A stretch of 64,000 bases of DNA from Lineus longissimus. Its lineage: Eukaryota > Nemertea > Pilidiophora > Heteronemertea > Lineidae. Shown here in pieces: positions 1 to 10,520 of this stretch. The notes beneath the pieces were generated by a model, which was given only the letters and a program-made list of their open reading frames with translations, searched no databases and was not told the origin of the DNA. Where the stretch lies: positions 12,894,501 through 12,958,500 of the forward strand of contig NC_088320.1 of assembly GCF_910592395.1 (NCBI RefSeq), read 5' to 3'. The position numbers and the translations under genes are program-made. Every line of letters begins with the position of its first letter. Position 1 is the first letter of the stretch.

Positions 1-100
1 AACCTCAAAATGATTATCATCAGACAGGAGGCATTTTCCAGTTGTAGAAACTGTAACAAAAGACATAACCTCTTTAAACCTGCTTTGACGTTCATTTCAG

Positions 101-268
101 AGACAATCAGAACCTACGGAGGCAACACCAAGTCAGCATTTTGCATCTTCCCCTTCAAATACAAGGGGAGATACCGCTACAAGTGCATCCCACACAAGAA
201 GGACGTGTGGTGCGCTACCACCAATAATTATGATGAAAATGGGACATGGGGCTACTGTAAATTAAAAT
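101..268 (+). CDS. Fibronectin type II module exon (partial gene)
   Basis: The exon follows a TTTCAG acceptor ending at 100 and begins in phase 1. It codes one fibronectin type II (kringle-like) module: the AFCIFPF start, KYKGRYRYKC, the VWCAT motif, an NYDENG turn and the closing WGYC are all present, giving the four cysteines of the fold. Such modules bind collagen or gelatin or act as extracellular adhesion units in secreted proteins. A T|GTAAGG donor at 268/269 leaves phase 1, so the exon is a symmetrical 1-1 module as is usual for this domain. If the donor is not used, the frame ends at TGA 286-288. The upstream exons, including any signal peptide, lie before the window, so the full protein cannot be named. 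Confidence 0.8.
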
Positions 269-707
269 GTAAGGACTGTCTGAGTTGATTTTGTGCTGGT
301 TCATCAATCATTTATCAATGGTTTTATGGACTTTTTTAGTCAAATAGTTTATGGTATATAAAACCATATATTCTGATATATCGGTTGATCTAAAAAAAGT
401 CCCGCATTTTAACATCCAATATATCAAATGCTTTGAAACAGAAATTAAGTATCCCTCTTATCTCCACATTTGTATTATAACATGATCGATCTGGGAAAAA
501 TTCTCATACTTTTGTGTCTTCTTCCTCGATCCATATTTATTGAGCGTCTGATTTACATAGTGAAATATTCCTGTTGGTGTCATGACGTTTAGAATAGATC
601 AATTAAAATGTGCTTTACAGTTGTACCAAGAGAGCTTTAAATTATTGTTTATTATTTAAAGTACAATAACTTAGCCATACGTTTTCTGTTTTGTATTGCA
701 GAAATAG

Positions 708-1063
708 TCTGCCCACATAACGCGAATCTACTTAAGGCAAAGAAGAATAGGAAGGGTCAACAGAAGCCAGCTACATGTATTACCAACTCAAGGGAGGCAG
801 TAGTCGTCCATGCTCTGGAAAGGATTGGCTCGAAGTCGAAGGAGAAGAGAAAGGAAAAGGCGATGAAGAAAGTGAAGTCTAAGGCAACTTGGAAGAAGAA
901 GCCGGCGGAGAAGGTTAAGTCGCCTATGGAAGGAGGAGGAAATTGGTCAAAGAAGGTGGAGAAGAAGAAGGAGAAAGAGAAAGAGAATGAGAAGAAGAAG
1001 AAGAAGAAGAAGGATGGAGGGAAATTGGGAAGGAAAAAGAAGAAGGCTGAAACGGATAAATAA
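708..1063 (+). CDS. Lysine-rich terminal exon, possibly continuing the FN2 gene
   Basis: Two AGs stand 6 bases apart (700-701 and 706-707). Splicing the FN2 donor at 268 to the first would create TAA at once; splicing to the second keeps an open frame to TGA-free sequence ending at TAA 1061-1063. The frame gives about 30 residues of mixed composition with two cysteines, then a run dominated by Lys and Glu (KKVEKKKEKEKENEKKKK). Such tails are low complexity and charged; function is unknown. The alternative is that this is non-coding purine-rich DNA that happens to be open, since further lysine-rich frames follow (1253-1597, 1555-1821). A transcript read across 268/708 would decide. Confidence 0.35.
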
Positions 1064-2200
1064 AAGGAAATGAAAGAGGAGAAGAACATAACGAAAAAAG
1101 AAAAGAAGAAGAAAAAGGGAAGAAAGGATGGCGACAAAGGAGAGAAAAGGAAAAAGAAAGGCAAGACAATGAGTATATAACAAAGACAATAGAATGAAAG
1201 AAGGAAGGATGAGAAAAAAGAGAAAGTTAAAAAGACTATAAAGGGAAATAAATTGAAGAAGAAATATAAGGGTGGGCCGGGAAAGGGGAAGGAAGGTAAG
1301 AAGAAAACGAAGAAAACTAAAAGAAAGAACGATGCGACGGATGGGAAAAAGAAACTGAAAAACACTGAAAGAGACAGAAAAGCAAAGAAATCTAAAAAGA
1401 AAGACATTAGAAAGAAGAAAGGCGAGATGGATGAGTCAAAGAACAGAAAGAATCATGATATAAAACGAAAGGGTCGAAACGTCAAAAGAAAGAGAAAGAG
1501 AAAGAGGAGGAATCAAATGGGAACGGGGAAGAGAAAAAGAAAGGAAATCCACCAATGCATGGCAAAACCAGTGTTGCCGCATCCCTCCCACCGGTGACCG
1601 GTGTTATGGTTTCTAGAATGGAGACATTGTACAGAAAGGTCGGGGGTGATGTGGGTGGGAATAATAAGGCAATGGGGGGACAAGCTCTGGAACCTCAAAA
1701 AAGCCTGATGCCACCTAAGAGTGTTATCATAAATTCTAAGGAAAGTGTAAAAGATGACAGTAGTACGAAAAAGGCAATGAAGAAAGAAAAGATGAAGAAG
1801 AAGGAGAAGAAGAAAGACTAGAAGGGGAAGAAAGACAATAAGGGAAAGGGAAAGGACGACAAGAAGAGGAAAGCGAAAAAGGAGAATGAAGGAGAGTCAA
1901 GAAGGGGAAACTGACAAAAGAAAAGAAGGGGAAGACGGATCCGAAGGGGAAAGTGAAAAAAGACAAAAAGGGGAAGAAAGAAAAGAAGGGGAAAGAGAAA
2001 AAATGCACAAAAAGATGAAGAAAGACAAGAAGGGGAAATGAAGGAAGTCACATGGAAAAGTAAGACAGGAAGGGGAAGATGAAGACAGACAAAAAAGGCA
2101 AGAAATACAAAAAGGAGACGAAGGAAAAGAAAGGAAAAGACAAAAAGGGTAAAGTGAAGAAACACAGAAGGCGAGGACGACAAAAAGGGGGAAAGCAAAC
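840..2200 (+). repeat. Polypurine (GA-rich) tract, about 1.35 kb
   Basis: The plus strand is almost entirely A and G, made of irregular AAG, GAAG, AAGGGG and GAGAAG words, broken only by a mixed stretch near 1550-1740. It is imperfect rather than a clean tandem array. It opens long lysine-rich frames on the plus strand and Phe/Ser-rich frames on the minus strand, which are consequences of the base skew. From 2200 to 2550 the skew fades and nothing recognisable is seen. Confidence 0.8.
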
Positions 2201-2819
2201 GTAAGAAGGAGGATTTTCCACCTTTCGGCAGTGCATGGTCATGGGCAACAGTTGATCAAATAATGTGATGGTCAAAGTAAAGATAGTGCGGAACCGAAAA
2301 TGTATCTTCCTTAGCCTATTTGAACACAGAACAGAACAGAGTGAGGCACACACACTATAGATCAATACCCTTGATTGAGAGCATTGTTTACCAAAGGTTG
2401 ATCATGCTATACCGCCTGAAATCTACTCCATACCCATAAAAGAAGAAATTTCTGATGAAACAAAACAACGATGCTGTAAACATAAAATGAGTTTATGGGG
2501 GCCGAAGGTTGTGAAACTTGCCAAGACATAGCTGTCACGACGTGTTGACGTTAAGCCCAGTCTACACTAGCCAACATGAACCAACAAATGTTGGCCAACA
2601 TTGGCCAACATCGTGTTGGGCCTTGTTGCAGAGGCATCTTTGCTATTGTTTGCCAGTGTGGACGGGTCCAAAAACAAGTGAAAACATCAGCCAACTTGTT
2701 GGCCAATGTTGGCCTATGTTAGGCCATGCTACTTCTGAACAACATGTTGGTTGGTGTTGGGCAATCAGCAGCCAATCAGGGAACAGATTTGGATCATGTG
2801 ATGGAGCTACTGGGACAAA

Positions 2820-2918
2820 ATGGCAGCCTCAATGAAAGATAGAGAATGGCAATTTCAAGAAATTGAACACTTAATTTCAGAATACGAAAAGCTTCATCCA
2901 TCCGCAGGAAATTCTTGA
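2820..2918 (+). pseudogene. MADF-like protein start, remnant inside Harbinger element
   Basis: A 32-codon frame starts ATG GCA GCC TCA and reads WQFQEIEHLISEYEKLHP before a stop. The spacing of Trp, the EIE-LI-YE pattern and the following LHP match the first helix of MADF/Myb-like DNA-binding proteins carried by Harbinger elements beside the transposase. The rest of the domain is absent, consistent with the internal deletion that made the element. It is too short to be a working DNA-binding protein. Confidence 0.55.
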
Positions 2919-3000
2919 GGCTTTTGAAGTCTGAGGCCATTAACTCTTGAAGGAGGCAGTGATAGGCCCCATCATGCTTTTTCCACAAGTATGGCTTTTG

Positions 3001-3087
3001 TCAGTTGCGGCGGCGACGGGGGTTAATCACAACTGAAAGAATTGCTGCTGAAGCACCTAGGCATGCTTTCTTCCTGTGGTTCTCCAT
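3001..3087 (-). pseudogene. Harbinger transposase-like start, remnant
   Basis: On the minus strand a 28-codon frame begins MENHRKKACLGASAAIL and runs into an arginine block (PRRRRN) before a stop. A short Ala/Leu helix followed by an Arg run is a common beginning of animal PIF/Harbinger transposases. It reads inward from the right end of the element towards the MADF remnant, so the two genes of the parent were convergent. Everything with the DDE nuclease is missing. The call rests on this short motif and its position. Confidence 0.4.
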
Positions 3088-3417
3088 TGTTTTAAAGAAA
3101 AAATGAAGAGAAATGACTGATTTTCCCTCCAAATTGCCCTCAAATTCATGCCAAACACGGTCAAACTTAGTCAAACTTGTTTGGCAATGTTTGCCTGTGT
3201 TTGATAGTGTGGACGGGTCCCCAAACATTCGCCAACATGATGTTGGCTCATGTTGGCCAACAATTGTTGGCGAATGTTTGCTAGTGTAGACCAGGCTTTA
3301 GAACCATGACAACAGTCGACAGTGCATTTTGTTTGCTGAGGCATTTGCGTAAAAAAACCAACCAAAACATGGTTCCGGATTCCGTGTGATTTTGGTAAAC
3401 CTTTGATCATTTCGTAG

Positions 3418-4120
3418 GAAGCATCGACACGCTACGTCGTCCAGTACAACGGTAACCCTTTTTGCTTTTGCATGTGGCTGTGATTTTGGCCATCACATTT
3501 CATTAGTTGGACTGCTCTAAACATTATATCAATTTTTCTTCAGGGTCGGACTGCAAAATCGCATGTTCCAGTGGCAAATACGTCGATAAGATTTGTAATT
3601 GTGTCACTGAACAGGGTAAGTTCCTTTGATGCTTAACCTAGTCTCTCCTGACAGTACCTAGCTTATATTGAAGTATCAATACAGTTTCCCACTTGTTGCT
3701 CGAGATTTTACCATCACATGATGTTGGACTAAGCACTTCCCAACAGGAAGAAATTAACGTAATTTACAACAAATAAACTACATGTAGTTAACATATATAC
3801 AAAAATCCCCATTCTTATAAATACCAATTTAATTCTTACGAGTTTCTGATATTTACCAGATTTTTGTCTAACTATCTTTTAATTTGTTCTTCAAGTTCAT
3901 AATAATATACACGTTACTTTGTTGACTAGAATCGATGGCCATCCTAATATTTCTATCATTTTCAGTGTACAAGGATACAACCTGCGTGGACTTATACGTA
4001 ACGGGAGGATGGGGAACTGCAGCTGATTGCACGAAGTGGAAGCGTTGGGGCGAGTGTACCAAAAAACTGAATTGGATGGCGTGTTATTGTAGCAAGACAT
4101 GTAACCAATGCGGCGTCTAA
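3418..4120 (+). CDS. 3' end of a secreted cysteine-rich protein ending in an ShK module
   Basis: Three exons fit in phase: 3418-3451 (after TCGTAG, donor CG|GTAACC), 3544-3615 (after TTCAG, donor AGG|GTAAGT) and 3966-4120 (after TTTCAG, to TAA). The middle exon gives a small four-cysteine segment of the form DCKIAC...CNC, like the short EGF-type cysteine segments next to enzyme or lectin domains. The last exon is an ShK module: CVDLY, then DCTKWKRWGEC, NWMACYCSKTC and a final C-x-x-C, giving the six cysteines of the family. ShK modules block potassium channels in anemone toxins but are also common non-toxic appendages of animal metalloproteases and oxidases. Upstream exons and the main domain are not identified; whether it shares a gene with the FN2 exon is unresolved. 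AATAAA is not obvious soon after the stop. Confidence 0.7.
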
Positions 4121-4607
4121 ACAAAGTCACCTGTTCGAATAGTCAAGCAGACAGACATTCTACCGCCGAAGCGAGTACAAGTGCATGTAGATGTAGAAGT
4201 AGTAATCTGATTCAGAATACAATTTCTTACTGAAGCTCAAATACGATCAAGATTTATTTGATACTAGGGAGGAACAAGGGATGGGACTGGCATGTACGTC
4301 AAACCAGGTGTTGAACCTCGGCCTCCCACCAAAAAATAAGTGATCTTCAAGTGATAAGTGAACCGTGACCTTCAACAATACAACAGGTGAGAAAACGGAT
4401 TTTAAACCTCTCGAAGAATTCCCCGCCCGCGCCCTGTGCTCTAATCATCCCCGGCGCTCATCATCTGATATGCAACATTTCTCAACATCTTAGAGTAGAC
4501 TGTATAATATAAGACATTTAAAACTGTTACACCGGGATCCGCATAGGTTATTATGCCGGGAAGATACCGCACTCCATAAAAGTGTTACGAAAATAGAATC
4601 AGCTACA
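4121..4607. other. Intergenic, nothing recognised
   Basis: This stretch follows the ShK stop codon and may include its 3' untranslated region. No exon, repeat or RNA gene was seen. Confidence 0.5.
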
Positions 4608-4850
4608 GGGGCCGCGGTGGTGTAGTGGCTCGGGTCTCTGACAGGCAGTCGAGATGACCCTGGTTCGATTCCCACTGGCGGCGTGAGACTAGTCGGGTCT
4701 CTCTGCTCTCTTTAAATGGGTACAAGTCGGAAATTCTCAGGTTGTAGTGCTGATTGAGCAGCTAATCCGAGTTATTTAATGTAAAGTGCTTTGAGAATGA
4801 TGTACATTATAAAACGCTGTATATTAGAACCTGCATTTATTTATTTTATT
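4608..4850 (+). mobile_element. tRNA-derived SINE
   Basis: The head 4611-4682 is tRNA-like: it opens GCCGC and closes GCGGC, with an A box TGGTGTAGTGG and a perfect B box GGTTCGATTCC, the internal RNA polymerase III promoter. A 100-base body follows and the tail reads AAAGTGCTTTGAGA, then TATAAAACGCTGTATATTAG and AT-rich ATTTATTTATTTT. That tail resembles the 3' end shared by many CR1/L2 LINEs and the SINEs they move. Clear target duplications were not found. The anticodon arm does not fold convincingly, so this is not counted as a tRNA gene. Confidence 0.85.
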
Positions 4851-5983
4851 TGTTTCATTTGCGCAGAGTCGCGGCCATCCATCTGTGGCGGCCATCTCGG
4901 AAATCCAAAACAACATTTTCATATAGATCTATGCCATCAAAACTCAACAGAAAAGCTCTAAATGCCATGCCAGTGTGTATTTGACAGTCCCATATGATCG
5001 TCAATTTCGCCTCGAGAAACGGCCTACCCTTTGCATTTTGGCCATGATATCAGAAGCGGTCGGGTCGGGGATGCGTCGCGAGCCAAAAGGCGGCAAAAAT
5101 CGGGTCCGCTTTCCGGGACTTCACCTAATTAAAAAGTGATTAGATTTTCGCATTATAAAGTCAACCATGAATCCATACAGTGAATCGATTGCATTTAATG
5201 ATAATCGGGTCAAGGCAGGTATGACATCAGCCAGACATCAACGGGTCGTCTAAAAGAAAAAGAATGTTGGGAGGCCACGCCTCTGGGGCCACGCCGCGTG
5301 GCCCAATCACTGATGCTAGCAACCTGGGCCACTGGCACATCATTTCTGGCGCATCGTGCGGTAGTTTTTGGAACTATCATCACGAACTGGCACTTCGGTA
5401 ATCTTGGGGAAAGGGTAAATGCGGCCAGTGGGAGTAATCATTATCTAAACAAATATGCCCGACTGTTTATGCTAAAGTGTCTATTTAACATATCTTCGGC
5501 TCAGGAATGGGCTCGATAGTTGATTAGATGCTCTCTGAGCTTTATGCAGGTTAAATTGTTTCCAAATTGTAAATTTAACATGAAGGGTGTCAAGTTATAA
5601 AACGACCAGTCGTGAATCACTGCACAAATCGAAATAAAGTTTTGTGAGGAATATTTTTATCACTTTTTGTGATACATCACCAAAACTAACATTACAGCTC
5701 AAACGATGCATCATATTCCACTCTTGAATGGCCCAGAGGAAAGAGCCGGTCACAACCACTACCTGCAAATAGGCGCAAAAACTGAAGGTCACATTCACCA
5801 TGTTCACCGGTTTGCTCGAATGTCACATTCACCGGTTTTTCCGAGAGTCGACGATTTGTTCTTAATCATCGATTTCACAAGCAACCAATGAAGTTTTAGA
5901 GGAGCAAGTGGACTTTGATCAGATCGAAACTTTATTGGCAAGATTCACTGCTACATTGAATTACCAGAAATCGGGATAACTCA
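4851..5983. other. Intergenic, nothing recognised
   Basis: Mixed-composition DNA between the SINE and the stop codon of the Link gene. Short open frames near 5298-5519 and 5706-5891 lack domain signal or convincing splice sites. A GC-richer patch lies near 5030-5120. Confidence 0.5.
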
Positions 5984-8900
5984 TTATGCGTTCCAAGGAT
6001 TGACGCAGAAAACGTTACCAAAGATGGTTCGGCAATTGGCCATGCCTGCACCAGCGCATCCTTTTCTCCATTTCAGCATCGGATAGCCTACGAATGGCCT
6101 TCCTGAGCTGGTCTTCATGTACCCACACGCGCATTTTTCGTAGTTGTCCTTAGTCCTGGCTGTGTTGACCTGGTCGTACGTGGCTACTTGCATACCATCA
6201 TATTTCTTGCAAGTAGCATCGGCATCGGCGAGACTTCGGACGTTGTATCGTTGGCCATATTTCTCTACGGACAGGATAGGACCTGAAATTATCGCCAATG
6301 TAAAACGGTACATGAATTGACACGTATAAATGTTCCATTAAAGCAACAGGCGTTTTTTTACTGTAGTATATTTGTTCCTGAATGTGCTTTAAATTTACAA
6401 TTTGTTGATGGAAGTAACTACCTATGTAGAAGAGGAGGCGACTCGGCAGCCAACAACAGGGTAATATTGTCCTTAAATTAGTAAATTAAATTGGTCTTTT
6501 AAATATTCGGACGAAAAAGTCTGAACTCGGTAGTCTGAAGAAATCTGAAAACTATCAGTTTGGGTTTCAGTTAAAACATAGTAATGCAAATACCAAACTA
6601 TTTGCGTCTTTAAAATTAATCAAAGCCAACATATCACTCTAACTTCTTCGGTTTATCATCAAGTTGGTCTCGAATTACATTCTTACGTATTTGGTTTGTC
6701 AATTCTGATGCTGTTCAATTAATTCAAATTAACTAACGATGAACTCAAATTCGATATCTCGAATTAAACGCATTTTGAGAAATTCAAGAATGGTTTATCA
6801 TCAGGCAAGTCACAAAATACAAAGAAGTTAGTCGAGTGATATGTTGGCGAATATGAAGAGAGTTCAGACATTTTCGTCCGAATTCTCTGGACACTCACTC
6901 GAAGTGCACCCTACGGTGACTGCCGAGAATGTGCATATGCTAGGTTGCTCTGCAAATGAAGCAACGACGACAGATTCTGGCAAAGGTACTTGTTGCCAAC
7001 ATCCAGGCGATCCATTCTGTCAACAAGGAATTTCTCTGTGCAGGTCTTAAATTCTTTTTTTCTAACTCCCGAGTTCAAAAGGCAAAAGTTCCATAACTTT
7101 GGAGTTCTAATAAAATAAGACGCACTTAAGTTTCCGAATGAAATCTCGGTTGCCCAAGTCGTAAATCGTCGTCCTTTCTAATGACAGGGTTTATAAAACT
7201 GTATAGTATTTATTACTAATTGATTGTTAATGTTGCTTGAGTTTATTGATTAAAATACAGTGTACCCTCATATTGGAGCCCTGGAATTAAAACTTGTACT
7301 GTCACTTTTTATTTCTATTCGTTCTACTCTTTTACTTACATCCGGTGGTGCAGTAGGTGTTATAGCTTCCTCTGTATCCGCATGTAGTGAATCCACGGCC
7401 AGCACACCCGGGCCTCCACTTCTGCATAACATAACTAGCCCTCCCGTCCGAGAGGTATCCACAGCTGCACCTTTCGTAGCCTATTTTGAAAGCTGCCATC
7501 AGCTCAGCGGGAGTGGCAACCCGCATCCCTGGGGCATATGCCTTGCATACTTGCTGGGCTTCGGCAAGGTTTTTGATTTGGTAACGACCTCTGGATGATT
7601 GCACCAAATTAATGACAGGGACGCTCACATCTGAAACGAATTATTCTTTTAGAAATTTATTCAGGACAATTATATTTAGAAGAGGGGCAGCCTATTAGGC
7701 AAGTTGAAATGTCTGAATCAATCCAATTGTCACCCGACACACTAATAAGAAATGTGTTGGATCGAAATATTCATTCCAGAGTAGGGCCAAGGCCGAGCAA
7801 TCGTCATGATCGGGAGTGTTCATAACGTGCATTGGATCTTCTATCAATTATACCCGTCACCCCCAGCACACAACTTAAAGCTGACGGGTCAAATATTCCT
7901 TCCCGGGTAAGACCGAAGCCGAGCTCTCGGAAATATTCGTGATGTACATTTTCATCTTCCACTGAATATACCCATTATCCCCAGTGCACAAATCGAAAGC
8001 GAGGTATACTCTGCAGACACCATAGGGTGCACATAGAGAGAGCGTCCAGAGGTCAGTATATAAAATATTAGGACGAAAAAGTCAGAACACGTTTCAGCTA
8101 CTGGTCTCCGAACTGTATCGGTTGGGCTTTCATTGAAACCATGGTTATGCAAAGATTGACTAAACTAACCAACGCCAACATTACTCTGATTTCTTCACTT
8201 TATCATCAGGTTGGTATCAGAATACATTATTGAACTTCTCAAAATGATTTTAATTCGAGATCTCGAATTTGAGATTTCAATGAGAAAGATATTGAAATAT
8301 CAAATTTCAATAACTAAGTTACATCATCAAAAACGGCAACCACAAATTTTAGAATGTATTTCGAGACCAACATGATAATAAACCGAAGAAATTAGAGTGA
8401 AATGGCGGCGTTGATTATTTTTGAAGATACAAATAATAGTTTGTCCAATTTATCTTTGTAATATCATGTTTCAGATAAAAGCCAAACCGATACAGTTCGG
8501 AGAGCAGTGTTTGAATGGAGTTCAGACATTTTCGTACGAATTTGTTATAATACTAATCCCTGGACGCTTTAAAATTGATGGCATTAAAGTAAAAATATAT
8601 ACCAGCTTTTTAAAAGTAATTTACTTTAAGTCGTCCATTTCTTCCAAGGTTCATGATATTTTGAATGCTTTTGGTGATGACTGGATTTAAAACATGACTT
8701 TCACGACCATTTCTTCCAAGGTTCATGATATTTTGAATGCTTTTGGTGATGACCGGATTTAAAACATGACTTTCACGACCATTTCTTCCTAGGTTCATGA
8801 TATTTCGAATGCTTTTGGTGATGATTAGATTTAAAACAGGACTTTCATGTCATGGTAAACTTTACACTGCCTGTGAACAGGCCTTTTCAAAATGGCCGAA

Positions 8901-9179
8901 ATTTATTTTCGCAAACCTTCTATAGGCCTCAGGTTGTTGTTTTTTTAGCTTTCCAAACTAATAGTATGGTATTTGGAGATAAGCCTATATTGGTATTTGG
9001 AGATAAGTCTATATTGGTCATGAGAGTCTGTCACCACCCTATTCACACTAAATCATCGGTTATTGAGGAGAAGGCATTGGGGTGTTATGGGAGTAACTAT
9101 AAACAATCTTACCAAACGCCATCGCCACATTGGACGCAGCCGCAATCACCATAAACACGGCTAAAATCATCATGTTCAT
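5984..9179 (-). CDS. Secreted protein of two tandem Link-like modules (three exons, complete)
   Basis: Minus-strand exons are 9179-9113, 7630-7340 and 6282-5984; all junctions are phase 1 with good sites (TTTG|GTAAGA, TTTCAG, GAT|GTAAGT, TTTCAG) and total 657 nt, 218 residues. Exon 1 codes a signal peptide (MNMMILAVFMVIAAASNVAMA). Exons 2 and 3 each code one Link module: RYQIKNLAEAQQVC / RYNVRSLADADATC, then RVATPAEL / QVATYDQV, the CGY core and a closing YC or FC. Link modules bind hyaluronan in vertebrates. Both modules carry two cysteines beyond the usual four: the second of C-x-C before GY, and one about 20 residues later (TTC, ANC), suggesting a third disulfide. A further acceptor (GTTTCAG) just upstream of exon 1 at 9205-9207 implies a non-coding first exon. 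The ligand is unknown. Confidence 0.85.
6503..6893. mobile_element. Foldback/MITE-like element, copy 1, in intron 2 of the Link gene
   Basis: The left end reads TTCGGACGAAAAAGTCTGAAC and the right end is its near-exact inverse (GTTCAGACATTTTCGTCCGAA). The arms stay similar inward for over 100 bases (for example GCCAACATATCACTC near 6627 against its inverse near 6845). There is no coding potential. Boundaries are approximate and a target duplication could not be fixed. Confidence 0.65.
8066..8550. mobile_element. Foldback/MITE-like element, copy 2, in intron 1 of the Link gene
   Basis: Same family as the copy at 6503-6893. The left arm starts TAGGACGAAAAAGTCAGAAC and the right arm ends GTTCAGACATTTTCGTACGAA. 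The arms share CTCCGAACTGTATCGGTT and its inverse, and TTTATCATCAGGTTGGT against its inverse near 8368. Between the arms is short AT-rich sequence. Edges are approximate. Confidence 0.65.
8633..8845 (+). repeat. Three tandem copies of a 72-bp unit
   Basis: The word CTTCCAAGGTTCATGATAT recurs at 8641, 8713 and (as CTTCCTAGG) 8785, a constant 72-bp period. Copies 1 and 2 are nearly identical; copy 3 carries several substitutions. It lies in intron 1 of the Link gene. A smaller duplication of about 23 bp (TTTGGAGATAAG) follows near 8980-9020. Confidence 0.9.
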
Positions 9180-10414
9180 TGCCAGGACTTTATTCGAGAC
9201 AGAGCTGAAACCATTAAAACGAAAGAAAATATAACGAGCATCGAACTTTTGCTAAAATGCATTTGTATCATTTGTAGTTGGAATTAAGGTAATAATATGC
9301 ATTTCAGGACTCAGTATGCAGTGCAGGGCTCTTATGTCGATTTCTTTGTTAGAATATGTTACCAATATACCATACTTGCTTCTTGTTTCAACTTCTTTAT
9401 TCATACAATTTGTTATGCGGTCCTGACTTATACAATGAATGGTTAGGCGGTCGTACTTATATAGGTCATCCCGCTAGAGGTCGCCATAGTACAGCGGTAG
9501 TATTTCTACAGAGTACGGAGGACCCCGAACGGCGGTTAGGTGGACAATCAGAAAGACCTCGGATCTCCATCGATTAAGGCTTTTCCCAGCGTTGTGAAAC
9601 GACTTCGTTGAGCGGACCCCTTTGGCCGCGTAACCGGATGGAGGTCCGCATAATAAACTAAAAAATTCAGCTTTGTCGACCTAACCCCCTCCAGATAAAA
9701 GTATACATATATATATATATTGGTGAAGCTCAAGGGGGACGTTATTGGAGGCGTGAGATTATCTCGTTAGCAACGATAGGCCACAGTCTCATTTGCACGG
9801 ATTACGGTTGTATCAATATGGACAGGTATACAGACAAGTAAAAGACATCATCGGACACCATATTTTGTTTATGGCTGGGAAATACAGTAGTCCCGCGTAT
9901 ACCTGCTCGCCGTCTGACCCGGTGTAAAAGGAATGGACGTACTAGGAATGCAGGAACCCATACAATAGCTGTGTATTGTCATCGAATGTGGTTAATGGTT
10001 TGGTTAGGGTTAGCTACATAATCTTCAAGAAAGGAACTCGGCGACTCTATTCACTTTAACAAAAGGACCGGACTTAGAGTCCGGGGGACTTGCATTTCTT
10101 TTACACTGTGCCTGATTTTAAAATGTTTCTAAGTCCAGCGAAGTTGTCAATTTTTACCCTAAAAGTAGCGATAATCTCCATTTAACTCCAACAATAGACA
10201 TTGATGACCGGACCTATCAACCGACCTGGGCGTTACGGGATACTAAGTTATGTCAGTCCTGGACGTTACGTGGTTTTCGCGAGCAATTTTAAAATCCATT
10301 ACATGGGTTTTCAAACTTATTCAGAACATTGGGATGTTTAGTCAGTGGCCTATTCATATGCGCTTAAGATCCTACAACACACGCACACGCATAGCTGCCG
10401 TTAGAAATGCATCT

Positions 10415-10520
10415 TGACCCTCAAGCCTTGGATCCACTCCGCCGACTCGGACTCCGTTACACCACCAACCCTTGACGCAATACGCATATCTGCCTGCATA
10501 AGTTGGTTCTGTTATTCTTC
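10415..10520 (+). repeat. Dispersed repeat, copy 1 (partner at 21654-21752)
   Basis: Both copies share CCGACTCGGACTCCG-like sequence, AACCCTTGACGCAA, ATCTGCCTG and GGTTCTGTT in the same order over about 100 bases. The partner follows directly after BEL/Pao gag sequence, so this may be a fragment of the same LTR element. Confidence 0.6.

Larger units (their letters stand above)
2551..3300. mobile_element. PIF/Harbinger element, internally deleted, with TTA duplication
   Basis: The element 2554-3297 (744 bp) is bounded by inverted ends: AGCCCAGTCTACACTAGC on the left and, read in reverse complement, AGCCTGGTCTACACTAGC on the right. TTA stands directly outside each end (2551-2553 and 3298-3300), the target duplication typical of PIF/Harbinger. 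Sub-terminal sequence is rich in TTGGCCAACA words in both orientations. Inside are the first codons of a MADF-type protein reading inward from the left and of a transposase-like frame reading inward from the right, so it appears to be a deletion derivative of a two-gene autonomous element. It cannot move without a helper. Confidence 0.85.

Noticed and set aside
757-1407. 216-codon Phe/Ser-rich minus-strand frame
   Set aside because: Shadow of the polypurine tract; composition follows the base skew and no domain is present.
4611-4682. Possible tRNA gene
   Set aside because: A and B boxes are good, but the anticodon arm does not fold and a SINE body and LINE-like tail follow.
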